Assembly (NCBI RefSeq): GCF_019655055.1 | Contig: NZ_BPFA01000019.1 | Span: 1-64,000, forward strand | Direction of reading: 5' to 3' | Length of the DNA: 64,000 nucleotides | From: Shewanella sp. MBTL60-112-B2 | GTDB lineage: Bacteria; Pseudomonadota; Gammaproteobacteria; Enterobacterales; Shewanellaceae | Shown here: in pieces, positions 1-8,455 of the stretch | Layout of the letters: each line of letters opens with the position of its first letter | Numbering within the stretch: position 1 is the first letter of the stretch | Position numbers and translations under genes: made by a program | The notes under the pieces: generated by a model | What the model saw: only the letters and a program-made list of their open reading frames with translations | Databases searched by the model: none | Told to the model about the DNA's origin: nothing

Positions 1-226
1 CTGCATAATCATATCTAACTGCTTAATATCATTGAGTTGTTAATTCTATTCGGAATTATCGATTAGGATGATAGCTTTTACTCGTTATGACAAATCGTTT
101 TTCTCGACTACTATGCTTACATCGAAAACGAACTGGCTTTAAGAGACTCATCATCACTCATCCAGTTTGTTGATTTAAATAGAAAATCATCATCAACTTA
201 TTTTTAATTACTAAATGGAAGATAAA
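1..226. other. Region upstream of ahpC
   Basis: This AT-rich stretch precedes ahpC and presumably holds its promoter. CTAT at 46-49 and ATAG at 71-74 recall OxyR half-sites, but the spacing does not give the four-element OxyR pattern, so no operator is assigned. No gene is visible. Confidence 0.4.
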
Positions 227-796
227 ATGCATCAGTCAATTATCAACTCTACAATTAAGCCATTCTCAGCAACTGCTTTTCACAACGGTGACTTCCACCC
301 AGTAACAGAGCAAGATTTATTAGGTAAGTGGTCTGTCGTATTCTTCTACCCAGCTGACTTTACGTTTGTATGTCCAACTGAGCTGGGCGACATGGCTGAC
401 CATTACGAGAAGCTACAGTCTATGGGCGTTGAGGTTTACTCAGTATCGACTGACACTCACTTCACTCACAAAGCATGGCACGCAAGTTCTGACACAATCG
501 GTAAGATCCAGTACCCAATGATTGGTGACCCAACTGGTACTATCACACGTAACTTCGGTGTGATGATTGAGGAAGACGGTCTAGCACTACGCGGCACGTT
601 TGTTATTAACCCAGAAGGCGAGATCAAAGTTGCTGAAGTACATGACCTAGGTATTGGTCGTAGCGCAGCAGAGCTAGTTCGTAAAATTCAAGCTGCTCAG
701 TATGTTGCAACTCACGACGGCGAAGTTTGCCCAGCAGCATGGCAGCCAGGTGAAGCGACTCTAGCTCCTTCAATTGACCTAGTTGGCAAGATTTAA
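227..796 (+). CDS. ahpC: Alkyl hydroperoxide reductase subunit C (2-Cys peroxiredoxin)
   Basis: A cytoplasmic typical 2-Cys peroxiredoxin that reduces H2O2 and organic hydroperoxides and is recycled by AhpF. The 189 residues match E. coli AhpC (187) almost throughout. The peroxidatic cysteine lies in FVCPTEL at about residue 49 and the resolving cysteine in EVCPA at about residue 168. An in-frame ATG exists at 215, but the ATG at 227 is preferred because GGAAG at 217-221 gives it a ribosome binding site and the family N-terminus fits. ahpF follows after 295 bp with a hairpin in between, so the two genes may be transcribed partly separately. Confidence 0.97.
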   Translation: MHQSIINSTIKPFSATAFHNGDFHPVTEQDLLGKWSVVFFYPADFTFVCPTELGDMADHYEKLQSMGVEVYSVSTDTHFTHKAWHASSDTIGKIQYPMIGDPTGTITRNFGVMIEEDGLALRGTFVINPEGEIKVAEVHDLGIGRSAAELVRKIQAAQYVATHDGEVCPAAWQPGEATLAPSIDLVGKI

Positions 797-815
797 TTAG
801 TCAATAGATGATAGC

Positions 816-845
816 GTGTTAGCGAGCCCCATCTCTCGCTAACAC
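816..845 (+). terminator. Hairpin after ahpC
   Basis: A perfect 11-bp inverted repeat (816-826 with 835-845, 8-nt loop) lies 20 bp after the ahpC stop. It lacks a run of T, so it may be a transcript-stabilising or attenuating hairpin that lowers ahpF expression relative to ahpC rather than a full terminator. Confidence 0.55.
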
Positions 846-1091
846 TCAACAAAGTCATCAAGAGATTTCATCTCCACGGTTCAGTCTAGCTTCCCCCTGT
901 AATCTAGGCTGAACAATCTCTTACCAAGCTCATATTTACATTTATTGAAACGAGCAAACGCTAGACTGTACAAACTTTTTATTTTCTATATCACTTTTTA
1001 TTTTTATCGCGAGTGCTAGGCAAGCGCCGAGAGTTGTTGCTGCCTGTAAAACGCGGATCACAGATTAGCTTTAAGATATTTAGGAGTCATC

Positions 1092-2678
1092 ATGTTAGAT
1101 GCAAACGTAAAGAATCAACTGAACACTTATTTGCAGAACCTCAAGCATCCAGTTGAGCTGCTTGTATCTGCTGATGACAGCCAAAAAGCACAAGAGCTTA
1201 AGTCGTTAGCGGCAGATATTAATAGTTTGTCTTCACTTATCTCGGTAACAGAGCAAGTCGGCGAGCGTACGCCATCAATGTCGGTAATTAACCCGCAATT
1301 GAATAGTAAAATTACTTTTGCGGGTCTGCCAATGGGCCATGAGTTTACCTCACTAGTACTTGCGTTGCTGCACAGTGGTGGCCATCCAATTAAGCTTGAA
1401 GCCGATGTGATAGAGCAAATTCGTCAATTACCGGGTGAGTACCGCTTCGAGACCTATGTGTCACTCAGCTGTCAGACCTGCCCGGAAGTCGTTCAGGCGC
1501 TGAACATGATGGCGGCGATTAACCCAAATATCACTAACGTGATGATTGACGGGTCCTTGTTCCAGGATGAAGTGAATGAGCGCAACATCATGGCGGTGCC
1601 GTCTGTATACTTAAATGGCGAGCAGTTCTCAATGGGTGCTATTAGCACGGTTGAAATTTTAAATAAGCTTGATGTCAACGCAGCAGGTAGAAAAGCCGAG
1701 CAGCTTAATGACAAAGAACCATTCGAAGTGTTAGTGGTTGGCGGCGGGCCAGCGGGTGCATCGGCGGCAATTTACGCGGCTCGTAAAGGGCTACGTACTG
1801 GTATCGTGGCCGATAAGTTTGGTGGTCAAGTTGCTGAAACCGTAGGCATCGAAAACTTTATCTCAGTTAAGGCAACCGAAGGTCCAAAGCTGGTGGCGAA
1901 TCTTGAAGCTCATGTGCATGAATATGATGTCGATATCATGAACAACCAGCGCGCTTTAAGCCTTAAGTCTGGCGAGTTATTCGAATTAAAGCTGGAAAAT
2001 GGCGCGGTGCTGCGCAGCAAAACAGTATTGCTAGCAACCGGTGCTCGCTGGCGCGAAATGAACGTACCAGGTGAGCAAGAGTATCGCGGTAGCGGTGTAG
2101 CATACTGCCCACATTGTGATGGACCTCTGTTTAAAGGTAAGCGCGTTGCGGTAATCGGTGGCGGTAACTCAGGTATCGAAGCGGCAATTGACTTAGCTAA
2201 TATTGTTGAGCACGTTACTGTACTAGAGTTTGATAAAGCATTGCGCGCCGATGAGGTGTTGCAGCGTAAGGCCAAATCTATGGGCAACATAGAGATCATC
2301 ACCCAAGCGATGACTACCGAAGTCACTGGCGATGGTAAGCGCGTTAACGGCCTTAACTATACAGATAGAGCCACAGGCGAAAGTCATCATGTTGAGCTTG
2401 CGGGCATATTTGTGCAAATAGGTTTAGTACCAAACTCTGAGTGGCTAAAAGACACCATAGATATGACGGCGCGCGGCGAGATTATTGTCGACGGCAAAGG
2501 CGAAACTTCTGTACCTGGTATTTTTGCCGCTGGTGATGTGACCAACTCGGCTTACAAACAGATCATTATTGCCATGGGCAGCGGCGCAACCGCATCGTTA
2601 GGCGCATTTGATTACTTAATTCGTCACGATGTGGATGATTCTAGCGGTAATGTTAGCAGTGAAAATGTCGCAGCCTAA
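1092..2678 (+). CDS. ahpF: Alkyl hydroperoxide reductase subunit F (NADH-dependent flavoprotein)
   Basis: The dedicated reductase of AhpC, passing electrons from NADH through FAD and two disulfide centres. Length 528 matches E. coli AhpF (521). The N-terminal thioredoxin-fold domain carries CQTC at residues 127-130. The FAD-binding motif [12 protein letters not shown] follows near residue 215, the thioredoxin-reductase-like CPHC is at 339-342, and an NADH-binding [12 protein letters not shown] motif comes after it. AGGAG is placed well ahead of the ATG. A strong terminator follows at 2696-2724. Confidence 0.97.
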   Translation: MLDANVKNQLNTYLQNLKHPVELLVSADDSQKAQELKSLAADINSLSSLISVTEQVGERTPSMSVINPQLNSKITFAGLPMGHEFTSLVLALLHSGGHPIKLEADVIEQIRQLPGEYRFETYVSLSCQTCPEVVQALNMMAAINPNITNVMIDGSLFQDEVNERNIMAVPSVYLNGEQFSMGAISTVEILNKLDVNAAGRKAEQLNDKEPFEVLVVGGGPAGASAAIYAARKGLRTGIVADKFGGQVAETVGIENFISVKATEGPKLVANLEAHVHEYDVDIMNNQRALSLKSGELFELKLENGAVLRSKTVLLATGARWREMNVPGEQEYRGSGVAYCPHCDGPLFKGKRVAVIGGGNSGIEAAIDLANIVEHVTVLEFDKALRADEVLQRKAKSMGNIEIITQAMTTEVTGDGKRVNGLNYTDRATGESHHVELAGIFVQIGLVPNSEWLKDTIDMTARGEIIVDGKGETSVPGIFAAGDVTNSAYKQIIIAMGSGATASLGAFDYLIRHDVDDSSGNVSSENVAA

Positions 2679-2695
2679 AACGATTTGTCGTTAAT

Positions 2696-2724
2696 AAAAA
2701 GCCAGCTATATGCTGGCTTTTTTT
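2696..2724 (+). terminator. Rho-independent terminator of ahpF
   Basis: An A-rich arm plus GCCAGC pairs with GCTGGC plus a 7-T run (2696-2706 with 2712-2724, loop of 5). It starts 18 bp past the ahpF stop. Confidence 0.9.
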
Positions 2725-2729
2725 AGGTT

Positions 2730-2804
2730 GAAGCAGTGTTAGTTGAAACAGTGTTAGATAAAGCCGTGTTAGGTAAAGCCGTGTTAGGTAAAACAGTTTA
2801 TAAG
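2730..2804 (+). repeat. Five-copy degenerate 15-bp tandem repeat
   Basis: Five consecutive 15-bp units of the form AAAGCCGTGTTAGGT start at 2730, 2745, 2760, 2775 and 2790. Units 3 and 4 are identical and the others differ by a few bases. They lie between the ahpF terminator and the diguanylate cyclase gene. Function unknown; the copy number could vary between strains. Confidence 0.85.
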
Positions 2805-2867
2805 GTGTTGAGAGACACGCTTTTAATGGGGTAAGTTAAATTCACTTACCTCCAATTGGAGTCCGTT

Positions 2868-3989
2868 TTGAAGTCCCACCAATATCAAGCTCAGCTGCAG
2901 AGTGAAGCTTTTACTATTATCAAGAGCGGTATTCTCTGGGCAACCTATGTCAGCTGGGTGCTCGCATTTGTAGTCCTGATTAATACTTATTATGTTGATA
3001 GCGACGATTTTAAAATCGTTACCTTGCACGCTAAGTTTGTGCCACTGTTAATCACAATTGGACTGGGGTTAGGATTAGTAAGGGGCAAGATCCGTGCTTT
3101 GTCACAGATATCTGTAAAGCAGGCCTATTCTTACCTTATTATGCTCATCGCCTCATGGTGCTACTTGCTAATAAGTTTAGCTTCGTTAGCAGAGCAGAAT
3201 ATGCATGGCATTGAGTCGTTAGCAGATATATTAGTATTAGTCTTTGCACTCGCCCTGTTTCCAAACCGAAATGTGATGCTACTCGGGATCTTACCTTTCT
3301 TGGTGTTTAGCTCGGCTTATCATGCGCTTGAGTACTCGACAGTGCTGATTTATCCCATCACAAAATTTTTGTGTTTCTTGGGGATTATTTTATCCGGACA
3401 AAAGATTATCTCAGGCTGGTTTTTTATGGCGGTGATGCGGAGCATAGAAAAAAAGAAGCTGTTAGAGCAATTTAAGCGCTTAGCCTTAATTGATGGTTTG
3501 ACTAATATCAGTAATCGTCGTCACTTTGATGATGTGTTATCTCAAGAGATAAAAGCATCACTGAGGAGTGAGCAGCCGCTATCAGTGATTATGGTCGATG
3601 TGGACTTTTTTAAACCTTTAAACGATACCTTAGGCCATCAAATGGGCGATAAGTACCTAAAAAAGGTCGCCAGCGTGTTAAATAGTGCTGTAGAGCGACC
3701 AAGAGATCTGGTGGCTCGCTACGGCGGAGAAGAGTTTGTTATCGCGTTGCCTGATACCGATTTAGGCGGTGCTATTCGAGTCGCTGAAAAGATTAAACAG
3801 GCAATATCGGATGCAGAACTGCACCACCCAAGCTCGAAAGTTTCAGGCTATGTTACCGTCTCTCAAGGTGTAGCGCAGTGGCAAGAGGGAATGGTTCCTG
3901 CTCAGCTGCTAGGGATGACTGATAAGCTGTTATATCAAGCCAAGTCTAGCGGCAGAGATTGTTATTGCTCTGAGCATCAAGCTCTTTAA
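2868..3989 (+). CDS. Membrane-bound diguanylate cyclase (GGDEF domain)
   Basis: Predicted to make cyclic di-GMP from two GTP at the inner membrane. The N-terminal ~190 residues form about six hydrophobic segments with no recognisable sensor family. The C-terminal GGDEF domain (roughly 200-370) has the active-site sequence RYGGEEF (GGEEF 286-290) and an intact inhibitory I-site RPRD exactly five residues upstream (277-280), so it should be active and feedback-inhibited. The start is TTG at 2868, preceded by GGAG with a 6-nt gap; another in-frame TTG at 2856 overlaps that site and is less likely. The signal it senses is unknown. Confidence 0.9.
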   Translation: MKSHQYQAQLQSEAFTIIKSGILWATYVSWVLAFVVLINTYYVDSDDFKIVTLHAKFVPLLITIGLGLGLVRGKIRALSQISVKQAYSYLIMLIASWCYLLISLASLAEQNMHGIESLADILVLVFALALFPNRNVMLLGILPFLVFSSAYHALEYSTVLIYPITKFLCFLGIILSGQKIISGWFFMAVMRSIEKKKLLEQFKRLALIDGLTNISNRRHFDDVLSQEIKASLRSEQPLSVIMVDVDFFKPLNDTLGHQMGDKYLKKVASVLNSAVERPRDLVARYGGEEFVIALPDTDLGGAIRVAEKIKQAISDAELHHPSSKVSGYVTVSQGVAQWQEGMVPAQLLGMTDKLLYQAKSSGRDCYCSEHQAL

Positions 3990-4047
3990 GTCGTCGCGAC
4001 TTTAGCTCCTACGACTAACTACGAGAGAAGCTTGATGGTGTGACTCT

Positions 4048-4245
4048 TTAGGCCGTGGTATTGATATTATGGCCGCTATTTCCTACAGGTGCAGCAGGCA
4101 CATCTGGAATGGCGGCATTAATCAATTGCAGCGCCATTTCGCCTTGCATCTCTTGTTGTGCTTTAGCCATTTGAGCGACTTTTACGCCAACGCTACCATG
4201 GCTTAAGTTAGGATCAATATTGGGTGCAGACAGTGAAATAGCCAT
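4048..4245 (-). CDS. Small YjfB-like protein (putative motility family)
   Basis: A 65-residue protein without signal peptide or membrane segment. A central KVAQMAKAQQEMQGEMALQL helix and a short C-terminal tail ending NINTTA resemble the small YjfB-type putative motility proteins, though the assignment comes from remembered pattern only. It stands alone, convergent with the diguanylate cyclase. A role in motility or surface behaviour is an inference. Confidence 0.6.
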   Translation of the reverse strand: MAISLSAPNIDPNLSHGSVGVKVAQMAKAQQEMQGEMALQLINAAIPDVPAAPVGNSGHNINTTA

Positions 4246-4342
4246 AGCGGTCTCGATAAGTTGATTACATCGTTAATGTTACTCAGTTATCGGCTTAGTC
4301 GTGAGTGACTTGAGATAAGTCGTGTTACAGAGTGTATCTTTT

Positions 4343-4630
4343 GAAGAAGGCCCTAGGTTCGAGGAAAAGCAGGTTCTAGGAAGGGCTGAGACGGAAAAGC
4401 AAAAGGCAAGACGGTTAAGGCTGAGACGGAAAAGCAGGGCCTAGGTCCTAGGTCCTAGGAAAAGCAGGTTCTAGGAAGGGCTAAGACGGAAAAGCACAAG
4501 GCTAAGACGGTTCAAGCTGAGACGGGAAGAGCTGCTTAGGTCTTTTGTAGGTTGGGCTTTAGCCCGTCGGCTTTTGATTTTCCTAGCAGGGCGCAGCCCG
4601 TCCTCGCAGCGTCCTAGGATCTAGGTCGCT
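4343..4630 (+). repeat. Dispersed CCTAGG-rich repeat, copy R1
   Basis: The left end GAAGGCCCTAGG is followed by alternating GGAAAAGCAGGTTCTAGG and AAGACGGAAAAGC blocks, a REP-like TAGGTTGGGCTTTAGCCC unit near 4547, and a CGTCCTCGCAGCG end block. Bases 4466-4548 match copy R2 (5620-5702) over 83 bp with two differences. Similar sequence occurs near 32700, 43670 and 57345. No coding potential is evident. Confidence 0.85.
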
Positions 4631-4655
4631 GTATACTTCACTTTATTTGGCCTAG

Positions 4656-4937
4656 TTATGTATTGCTTATTAGTCTATCGATAGTCGCTTGAGCATCTTT
4701 GAAAGAAGCGCCAGTTTGCTTACTATACAACCTAATCGCTTTTAGTTTATGTCCCAATGAAAGTGCAGTTAAAACATCCTTGGATACATGCAATTTTTTA
4801 TCGTAAAAAATGCCATTCTTTTCCAACAAGGTATCAATCTTGTTTTCGAGCATATTGACCTTTTGCTTGATCACTCTTAATTCGCAGTAGACAACAATCA
4901 ATGCCACCACGACAAAAGCGATAAAAACTTCATCCAT
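4656..4937 (-). CDS. Small membrane protein with L7/L12-like C-terminal motif
   Basis: 93 residues. An N-terminal transmembrane helix (about 4-19) leads into a short heptad-like segment (about 22-42). The C-terminus KLKAIRLYSKQTGASFKDAQ resembles the KI-x-VIK-x-VR-x-xTGLGLKEAK helix pair of ribosomal protein L7/L12, a fold also found as a stand-alone module in small membrane proteins. A GGAG site lies upstream of the ATG at 4937. Function unknown. It sits with the RidA-like gene between two direct copies of the dispersed repeat. Confidence 0.7.
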   Translation of the reverse strand: MDEVFIAFVVVALIVVYCELRVIKQKVNMLENKIDTLLEKNGIFYDKKLHVSKDVLTALSLGHKLKAIRLYSKQTGASFKDAQATIDRLISNT

Positions 4938-4969
4938 AAAAATCTACTCCCTGTTTTTTTAGCTGCACT

Positions 4970-5320
4970 CTATCGTTTAACTGCTGTAACCGTCACTTCA
5001 ATTAGCACATTTCCTTCAAGGGCGACACCAAGACAAGCTCTTTGGGGCCAATGTTCTGGATTACTACCTATCCACTCACACCATTCTTTGTCCATGAGCG
5101 GTTTCGACTGCATATCAGAAATATAAACCTGAGCGCTGACAATTTTTGATCTGTCTGAGCCCAGTTCAATTAAATTTTTTGATATGGTTTCTAGGGTTAG
5201 TTTTGTTTGTCCCGCTATATCCAGTGCTGTATCCGATGATGTCGCAACAGTCCAAACTAGATCCTTATATGCCGAAGACTTACTTCGTCCCTGATATATC
5301 CCTTGCTTCCTTTCGATCAT
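4970..5320 (-). CDS. RidA/YjgF-family protein
   Basis: 116 residues matching the Rid family, whose members hydrolyse reactive enamine/imine intermediates made by PLP enzymes. Family features visible are the SDMQSKPLM segment, the RACLGVAL strand with Arg94 (equivalent to the carboxylate-binding arginine), and Glu108 in the final strand. It reads in the same direction as, and lies 32 bp upstream of, the L7/L12-like gene, so the two may share a transcript. It belongs to a divergent Rid subgroup rather than canonical RidA; the substrate is not evident. Confidence 0.8.
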   Translation of the reverse strand: MIERKQGIYQGRSKSSAYKDLVWTVATSSDTALDIAGQTKLTLETISKNLIELGSDRSKIVSAQVYISDMQSKPLMDKEWCEWIGSNPEHWPQRACLGVALEGNVLIEVTVTAVKR

Positions 5321-5590
5321 TTTCTAGTCCTTACTACGGCATAACAGCTTATTGATTAGCAGCAGGATTACGTCGCGAGTTGCTTAGTGCTTTTACTCAA
5401 GGTATCAGTTGTAACATATGGATGTAAATTGATTGTTTTTCAGTCTTATGTCGAAAGCCTGCCTGGGCCGAAGCGTATAAACATGCGTGGCTGTTTACGG
5501 ACTTGGTTTTCAATTCTTTATCTTTACCTTCGTGCTCTTCGTGAAAGCGCAGCGCTTCGTGGTGAAATTCATGCTTAGCAGGAGTGATGC

Positions 5591-5756
5591 CTGAGACGGA
5601 AAAGCAGGTTCTAGAAAGCAGGTTCTAGGAAGGGCTGAGACGGAAAAGCACAAGGCTAAGACGGTTCAAGCTGAGACGGGAAGAACTGCTTAGGTCTTTT
5701 GTTGGTTGGGTTTTAGCCCGTCCTCGCAGCGCAGCGTACTAGGGCCTAGGTCCTTG
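5591..5756 (+). repeat. Dispersed CCTAGG-rich repeat, copy R2
   Basis: A shorter member of the R1 family. The block 5620-5702 is nearly identical to 4466-4548. The right end GGGCCTAGGTCCTTG matches the terminal CCTAGGTCCTTCTTT block seen at 43833. Just upstream (about 5515-5580) is a separate low-complexity stretch that gives a chance open reading frame. R1 and R2 are direct repeats about 1.15 kb apart. Confidence 0.85.
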
Positions 5757-5767
5757 TTTTATGGTAG

Positions 5768-5799
5768 AAGGTCTTAGCTTAATCATAAGCTAAGACCTT
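5768..5799. terminator. Strong hairpin downstream of the DsbD-like gene
   Basis: A perfect 14-bp stem (5768-5781 with 5786-5799, loop ATCA) lies 13 bp beyond the stop of the minus-strand gene at 5812. It should end that transcript and separates it from repeat R2. Confidence 0.8.
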
Positions 5800-5811
5800 T
5801 ATTCATTTACG

Positions 5812-7254
5812 TTATGACTTTGCTGCTTGAGCTTTCTCAATACCCTTGCGAATAAGGGTAATGATAATGGTCAATACGATAGAGCTTAAGATAAGCCCAA
5901 TCGCTAAAGCCACATTCTGCAACGCTGTCGGGTCAAGGGCTAACATACCACCTAGGCCCATCATCATGATGCCTGACATTAGCTTAAGGGTTTGACCCTC
6001 TTTCTCGGTCAATTTGCGCTTACCTAGCGATACACTGAAGGCGATAACAATACAGGCTAGCGGGATGACATACACCAGGTTATACATAACCAGGTACATA
6101 TAGCGCTCGAAGGTATCCAAGTCATGCATAGATAACACGCTGGTGTAAATCATCGGGAAGCCAGCGGTGCACAGTAATTCATAGGCGTTAGCTAAAATCG
6201 ATAACACCACAGTGCCGGCAATCATAGCGGTCATGCTGCTAGCACTAGTTAACTTACCCATGCGTTTAATGAGGCCAGTGCGGTTCTCGGCAGACATCGA
6301 CAAGGTGACCTCGCCTTTGGTAAAGAAGTAGTCTTTTATGTTCACCGCGCCTGCTACCAGCGCCAACATACCAGCGCCGAGAATAATCCAACCCCCATCA
6401 CTCCCCGCGCCAAGTAACTGGAAGATATTGAGCCAAGCGCTCATAAAGATGAAGTAGATAAAGCCGGAGAAAAACACGAAGATCCCGCCTACAATTAGCA
6501 TGCGGGTGCGGCTCTTGGCATTAACCATTATTGATAGCAGAAACAGCAATACGAAGAAGGCACAAGGGTTAAAGGCATCAACTCCAGCTAAAACCACGGT
6601 TAGCAAGGGTAATGACATCTGCTCAGGGTGAACAACACCCACAAGTGGTAGCTCCACAGGTTGCACATCAGAGCTTACTAGCTCATTGCTGGTATCAAGG
6701 CCTAAATCACAGGTGCCATCACCACCTGCTTGGCTGTCACTTTCACTGCAAGTTGAAAATAAGCCTGCTGTCGCAGGCGCTGCCTCTGTGTATTGACCTT
6801 CGGCTTCAGGAGATAGCTTACCGCCCAATGACACGTAATAAGACTTTAAACGCTGTACTAAAAATTCACCTGTTACAGCTTGGCTGCTATAGCCAACAAC
6901 TGCCTTTTCACCGCTAGCGAAGTAAGGTACAGAGCGGGCTTCTGTGCCAGTCTGTTTAGCGACCTCTTGCCATACTTCCATAGTATCAGGCGCGGTGATC
7001 ATATGATCTTCCACTTCTAGCCAGGAGTAACGCTCGGGCAAACTGTCGATAAATGGGTGAGCCTCGGCGCAGTGAGGGCAGGTCTTAGACCAGAAAAAAT
7101 AGAGTTTTACCTTAAGCTCTCCCTGAGCATTGGTGTAGTGCCATAGGCTGGCTTCATTAGTGGCTGTGCTGCCAACAGCACTGCTAGCTGCAAAGCTGGG
7201 AATTGAAAGGCTTGAGAGAAATATAGCAATGAATAATAGAGCGGATTTGACCAT
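5812..7254 (-). CDS. Thioredoxin-like / CcdA-type membrane thiol-disulfide fusion protein
   Basis: 480 residues: a signal peptide, a periplasmic thioredoxin-fold domain with CPHC and a cis-proline in SVPYF, then after a linker with two cysteines (TCSESDSQAGGDGTCD) a membrane domain of about six to eight helices. That domain has cysteines in NPCAFF and LLCTAGFP, comparable to the paired cysteines that carry electrons across the membrane in DsbD/CcdA. It probably moves reducing power to a periplasmic substrate. The order (thioredoxin first, membrane domain last) differs from DsbD. The ATG at 7254 is chosen because GGAG stands 5 nt upstream; an ATG at 7281 has no such site. Confidence 0.8.
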   Translation of the reverse strand: MVKSALLFIAIFLSSLSIPSFAASSAVGSTATNEASLWHYTNAQGELKVKLYFFWSKTCPHCAEAHPFIDSLPERYSWLEVEDHMITAPDTMEVWQEVAKQTGTEARSVPYFASGEKAVVGYSSQAVTGEFLVQRLKSYYVSLGGKLSPEAEGQYTEAAPATAGLFSTCSESDSQAGGDGTCDLGLDTSNELVSSDVQPVELPLVGVVHPEQMSLPLLTVVLAGVDAFNPCAFFVLLFLLSIMVNAKSRTRMLIVGGIFVFFSGFIYFIFMSAWLNIFQLLGAGSDGGWIILGAGMLALVAGAVNIKDYFFTKGEVTLSMSAENRTGLIKRMGKLTSASSMTAMIAGTVVLSILANAYELLCTAGFPMIYTSVLSMHDLDTFERYMYLVMYNLVYVIPLACIVIAFSVSLGKRKLTEKEGQTLKLMSGIMMMGLGGMLALDPTALQNVALAIGLILSSIVLTIIITLIRKGIEKAQAAKS

Positions 7255-7638
7255 GCGAACTCCAAAAAGCAAATGAAGCATGAACTGAAAATTAGGTTAC
7301 TATTACTCTACGACAATGGTTAGTAATTGCTAAATTAATGTTTTGTTTTTGCTACTGGAATCTCGAATAAGTAACTTTTGCGAACTATGGCTAGTTTTAG
7401 GTAACAAAATGAAACTTTTAGTAATAATTATAAAAGCTTGATTAAGAATAGATTAATTATCTAAGAGTGTTGTCGTGAAGGGGGGCTTTGATGGGGCTAA
7501 CCGCTTGTGAAAGCAATCAGTAGATAGGCACACCGCTGGATAGGTTTATATTGGATTTGCAGCTATTTTAGGATAGCGACAAACCCATATCGTAAGTTTA
7601 TTGAGGCATAAGCCTGCAGACTGATGTCCGAGCCTTGC
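7255..7638. other. Intergenic, promoter region of the DsbD-like gene
   Basis: Between two minus-strand genes. AT-rich near the DsbD-like start, where its promoter should lie. I see no repeat, hairpin or small gene in it. Confidence 0.5.
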
Positions 7639-8055
7639 TTACTCAGCTTTGCTAGCGACCTGTATAACTTGGTAATCAGTTTCATCTGGGCACCAAGTGA
7701 CTGATACACTTCGAGTTATATCATTACTTGCGGTCAATATGCGGGTGATTACTGGAACAGAGAAATTCGCCTTGTTAAGCTGGTTTTTAACTCTTTCGAT
7801 ACGACGCTCTGCTAGCCACTTATTATACTGACGCTTTTCTTCAGATGATTGATTTTGACTGACATCAAATTGCAGCAGCAAATAGCCGGTACCCGCTTGG
7901 GTATCTTTCGCAAGTTTATCTAGTAGAGAGCCATAATGGCCTTCAAAATAGGAGCTGTTTTTTGCGTAGGGAATGTCAACAATGTGGGTCTTATTATCAC
8001 ATTGTGCAACCGCACTACCTGCGAACAATAAACAAACAGCGGCTAGAGATTTCAT
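7639..8055 (-). CDS. Periplasmic protein with OmpA-C-like pattern
   Basis: 138 residues with a clear signal peptide cleaved after SAVA. The mature part has the rough pattern of OmpA C-terminal-type domains (a GYLLLQFDVSQN strand, then NKWLAERRIERVKNQL, similar to the N-x-x-LA-x-x-RA-x-x-V helix), but it lacks the full peptidoglycan-binding signature. Two cysteines (near the mature N-terminus and in TWCPD) could form a disulfide. The ATG at 8055 has AGGA 7 nt upstream and is preferred over the ATG at 8064. Function unknown. Confidence 0.6.
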   Translation of the reverse strand: MKSLAAVCLLFAGSAVAQCDNKTHIVDIPYAKNSSYFEGHYGSLLDKLAKDTQAGTGYLLLQFDVSQNQSSEEKRQYNKWLAERRIERVKNQLNKANFSVPVITRILTASNDITRSVSVTWCPDETDYQVIQVASKAE

Positions 8056-8068
8056 CTTAAACATCCTT

Positions 8069-8087
8069 GATAACGATAAGAATCGTT
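8069..8087 (-). promoter_or_regulatory. Candidate Fur-like operator
   Basis: The 19-mer starting GATAACGATAAG agrees with the Fur consensus at about 13 of 19 positions by eye and contains the perfect dyad AACGAT-AAGA-ATCGTT. It lies just before the start of the periplasmic protein gene. Weak, inferred only. Confidence 0.25.
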
Positions 8088-8455
8088 TGAAAAACTACTA
8101 CATGAAAACAGTCAGATCTTCCAAATTCGGTGAGAATTTATGCCATTACTAACCCAAATGCAATCATCTTTAGATTAATAATTCTAATGATGAAGTAAGC
8201 GATTTTATTGGCTTTGTTGCGTAATGAAGTAGTGATCAGTTATTTGGGCTAGAAAGTATTGGTAGGATGGGGGAATTAAAGCATCGATTTTTTCCATTAA
8301 CACAAGTATGTTGGAGCTATAGGTGTTGATAATTTTCGAATAGGCTTATCTAAAATCTGTTTGAGCTGCTTGTGAATTTGAGTATAGCCAGATCGAACAT
8401 ACAGAGAGCTTTTTTTAGTAAAAACAAAAGCAGGACTTATATTCAAGGAGCTGAA
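8088..8455. other. Intergenic between divergent genes
   Basis: Holds the promoters of the periplasmic protein gene (left) and the GlpD-like gene (right). AT-rich. No repeat or small gene recognised. An in-frame 28-codon extension of the right-hand gene begins at 8372 but lacks a ribosome binding site. Confidence 0.4.

Noticed and set aside
46..74. OxyR operator upstream of ahpC
   Set aside because: CTAT and ATAG occur, but not the four spaced tetranucleotides of the OxyR consensus. Regulation by OxyR is plausible from family knowledge but not visible.
1910..2326. Minus-strand frame opposite ahpF
   Set aside because: Shadow of the highly conserved ahpF; serine/leucine-rich translation typical of antisense frames.
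4970..5355. Plus-strand 69-codon frame at 5146-5355
   Set aside because: It overlaps the RidA-like gene on the other strand, whose protein has clear family motifs.
5387..5578. 63-codon plus-strand frame next to repeat R2
   Set aside because: The C-terminal half is low-complexity repeat DNA, the start has no ribosome site and the composition is unlike a protein.
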